DNA of 64,000 bases from Comamonas thiooxydans (GTDB taxonomy: Bacteria; Pseudomonadota; Gammaproteobacteria; Burkholderiales; Burkholderiaceae_C), in the NCBI RefSeq assembly GCF_002157685.2, contig NZ_AP026738.1, positions 3,906,001 through 3,970,000 on the forward strand. The letters run 5' to 3'. A program made the position numbers and the translations under genes. Positions 62,142-64,000 of this stretch are shown here, piece by piece. The notes below the pieces were generated by a model. The model was given only the letters and a program-made list of their open reading frames with translations, was not told where the DNA came from and did no database searches. Every line of letters starts with the position of its first letter. Positions within the stretch are counted from its first letter, which is position 1.

Positions 62142-63596
62142 TCAAAGCTTTATGCAAACGTTCTTGAGCTCGGTATAGAACTCCAGCGAATGCACACCGC
62201 CTTCGCGGCCGATGCCCGATTGCTTGGCACCGCCAAAAGGCGTGCGCAGATCGCGCAGAAACCAGCTGTTGACCCAGGAAATGCCCACATGCATGCGCTG
62301 GGCCACGCGGTGGGCGCGGGCCAGGTCTTGCGTCCAGATGGCGCTGGCCAGGCCGTAGACGTTGTCATTGGCCTTGGTCAGCACCTCTTCTTCGGTATCG
62401 AAGGGGGCGATATGGCAGCAGGGACCAAAGATCTCTTCCTTGATGACGCGTGCCGTCTCGGGCAGGCCGGTCCATATCGTGGGCTGCACCCAGGCGCCGT
62501 CCGCATACTGGGCCCCCAGGTCAGGCATGCCGCCGCCGGTGACCACGGTGGCGCCTTCCTGCACCGCCAGTTGGTAATACGACAGCACCTTGGCCTGGTG
62601 CTCCTTGCTGATCAGCGGGCCCAGCTTGGTGTCATCGTCTTCTGGCACGCCGATCTTCCAACCCTCGATCTGCTGCTTCAGCGCGGCCACAAAGCGTTCG
62701 TAAATCGGGCGCTCCACATAGACGCGCTCCGTGCCCAGGCAGACCTGGCCGCTGTTGACAAAGGCCGAGCGCAACGTGCCATCGATGGCCGCGTCGAAAT
62801 CGCAGTCGGCAAAGACGATGGCGGCGTTCTTGCCCCCCATCTCCAGGCTCACGGGGCGCGCGCCCTTGGCCGCAGCCTTCATGATGGCCTCGCCAGTGCG
62901 CGTCTCGCCGGTGAAGGTGATGGCATCCACGCCGGGATGGCTGGTGACGAACTCGCCGGCCGAATCGGGGCCGAAACCATGGACCACGTTGTAGACGCCA
63001 GGCGGAATGCCAGCCTCGTTCATGACCTCGCCCAGCAGGGCTGCAGTCTGGGGCGATTCCTCGGAAGGCTTGACCACCACGGTGTTGCCGCAGGCCAGGG
63101 CCGGGCCTACCTTCCAGGTCATCAGCAGCAAGGGCAGATTCCAGGGGCAGATCACGCCCACCACGCCCACCGGGCCACGGTGGCCGTAGTTGATCGCACC
63201 ACGCCCGTCCGGCGTGGCCATTTCGAAGAACTCGGTGGGCACGTTCTTGACCACGTCGGCAAAGATCTTGAAGTTGGCCGCACCACGCGGAATGTCGATA
63301 TGACTGGCCACACTGCGCGGCTTGCCCGTGTCCGCACATTCGGCGGCCAGAAACTCCTCGAAGCGGCGGTTGATGCCATCGGCCACGGCATAGAGTTTTT
63401 CCACGCGCTCGGCCACGCTCATACGGCCCCAGGGTCCGTTCAACGCAGTGCGCGCTGCAGTCACGGCGGCATCGACTTCGTTGCGGCCGGCCTCATGCAC
63501 CTTGGCAATCACCTTGCCCGTGAGCGGTGAGTGCTTGTCGAAGCTGCGCCCCGTGGAAACGTAGGCACCGTTGATGAAGTTCTGGATGTCTTTCAT
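62142..63596 (-). CDS. dmpC: 2-hydroxymuconic semialdehyde dehydrogenase
   Basis: 484 residues starting at MKDIQNFINGAYVSTGRSFD. Aldehyde dehydrogenase: cofactor motif GVICPWNLPLLLMTWKVGPA, general base Glu in SLEMGGKNAAIVFADCD, nucleophile Cys in FVNSGQVCLGTERVYV. Its context with dmpE, F, G, H supports the XylG/DmpC assignment. First gene of the leftward cluster, divergent from the LysR regulator. Confidence 0.93.
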   Translation of the reverse strand: MKDIQNFINGAYVSTGRSFDKHSPLTGKVIAKVHEAGRNEVDAAVTAARTALNGPWGRMSVAERVEKLYAVADGINRRFEEFLAAECADTGKPRSVASHIDIPRGAANFKIFADVVKNVPTEFFEMATPDGRGAINYGHRGPVGVVGVICPWNLPLLLMTWKVGPALACGNTVVVKPSEESPQTAALLGEVMNEAGIPPGVYNVVHGFGPDSAGEFVTSHPGVDAITFTGETRTGEAIMKAAAKGARPVSLEMGGKNAAIVFADCDFDAAIDGTLRSAFVNSGQVCLGTERVYVERPIYERFVAALKQQIEGWKIGVPEDDDTKLGPLISKEHQAKVLSYYQLAVQEGATVVTGGGMPDLGAQYADGAWVQPTIWTGLPETARVIKEEIFGPCCHIAPFDTEEEVLTKANDNVYGLASAIWTQDLARAHRVAQRMHVGISWVNSWFLRDLRTPFGGAKQSGIGREGGVHSLEFYTELKNVCIKL

Positions 63597-63678
63597 GGTT
63601 TTCTTCCTGTCACGCATGCTTTTGCAGCAACGATAAATTCGGTGTTCAATACTGTCCAATACTGAATTTTCCAAAATA

Positions 63679-63695
63679 GATACCCAAAAGGTATC
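63679..63695. promoter_or_regulatory. LysR-type operator between the meta pathway and its regulator
   Basis: GATACC-CAAAA-GGTATC, a perfect dyad containing the T-N11-A form (TACCCAAAAGGTA), 13 bp upstream of the LysR start and about 83 bp upstream of the dmpC start. Two direct repeats CAATACTG lie at about 63647-63654 and 63657-63664. Confidence 0.65.
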
Positions 63696-63708
63696 AAGGA
63701 GCCACCCC

Positions 63709-64000
63709 ATGGACTTGAGGCAGATGAGGTACTTTCTGGCGCTGGCAGAGGAGCTGAATTTCGGCCGAGCCGCGGCCCGGCTGCACATGGCCCAGCCACC
63801 GCTGACGCGGCAGATACGCGCCATCGAAGAGGAGCTGGGCACCGAGTTGTTTGTGCGCACCTCCAAGGGCGTGGAGCTGACGGAGGCAGGCCAGACCCTG
63901 CTGGACGAGGTGCCCAACATCCTGTCGCTGGCCGACCGCGCCCGCGAGCGCACGCAAAGAGCCGGTCAGGGGCTGACTGGCCAGCTGGACGTGGGCATTT
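63709..64000 (+). CDS. LysR-family regulator, N-terminal part (cut by the right edge)
   Basis: 97 residues visible. MDLRQMRYFLALAEELNFGR, AAARLHMAQPPLTRQIRAIE, EELGTELFVRTSKGVELTEA is a CatR/BenM-type LysR helix-turn-helix. AAGGAG lies 8 bp upstream of the ATG. Divergent from the meta-cleavage genes, it is their likely activator. Confidence 0.9.
   Translation, partial: MDLRQMRYFLALAEELNFGRAAARLHMAQPPLTRQIRAIEEELGTELFVRTSKGVELTEAGQTLLDEVPNILSLADRARERTQRAGQGLTGQLDVGI

Noticed and set aside
61866..63530. 554-codon plus-strand frame over dmpE and dmpC
   Set aside because: Antisense shadow of two clear enzymes.

Overview
The window looks like a GC-rich betaproteobacterial chromosome of the Comamonadaceae, most likely Comamonas or a close relative. 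This is inference from the gene repertoire: Bug-type solute-binding proteins, a sulfonate operon with a CysB-like regulator, a Gram-negative porin of the Burkholderiales type, and a dmp/xyl-type meta-cleavage lower pathway. No rRNA or tRNA gene, intact insertion sequence, integrase or CRISPR array was seen. Both ends cut genes: rlmD on the left and a LysR regulator on the right.

1-10.2 kb is ordinary chromosome. It holds rlmD, a small exported protein, a GbsR/MarR-controlled operon (Rossmann dehydrogenase, DoxX-like, DUF2269), a PAS-containing chemoreceptor, and a divergent Lrp-type regulator with a very long putA for proline catabolism. 10.4-19.7 kb is a sulfur-scavenging block read leftwards: a sulfate-binding protein, ssuE, two sulfonate-binding proteins, ssuD, ssuC, ssuB and a CysB-like LysR regulator. 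The decayed tail of a second ABC permease follows, and then a molbindin. yggX is divergent from this block.

20-32 kb is an accessory patchwork. It contains a diguanylate cyclase, an orphan barstar, a MerR-controlled epimerase, remnants of an OprD-type porin and of a TonB-dependent receptor, two cassette-like hypothetical genes around an integron-type attC site, a carboxymuconolactone-decarboxylase protein with an HxlR regulator, a GreA-like protein, a Bug protein, and a methyltransferase/TetR pair. 30.8-36.6 kb is a compact mevalonate/HMG-CoA catabolic locus: a divergent MocR-type regulator, a 12-bp-arm palindrome, degradative HMG-CoA reductase, a two-gene TctA-like transporter and HMG-CoA lyase. 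A second attC-like site and an unknown gene follow.

37.6-43 kb is a FecI/FecR/TonB-receptor iron-uptake system. 43.4-53.1 kb carries AraC/TSUP, fabF/TetR, a phytase-like esterase lipoprotein, a porin, and a FAD monooxygenase with a LysR regulator. 53.2-55.9 kb holds small membrane and secreted unknowns and a VOC protein. 55.9-63.6 kb is a leftward meta-cleavage lower pathway: semialdehyde dehydrogenase, hydratase, acetaldehyde dehydrogenase, aldolase, decarboxylase and tautomerase. It also has a Bug protein and a decayed LivJ-type binding protein. A divergent LysR gene is cut by the right edge.

Two features not explained by genes stand out. One is a family of seven GC-rich hairpin repeats, each sitting immediately 3' of a stop codon and always in the sense orientation of that gene. 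The other is a pair of integron attC-like sites next to unknown genes, with no integrase in the window.
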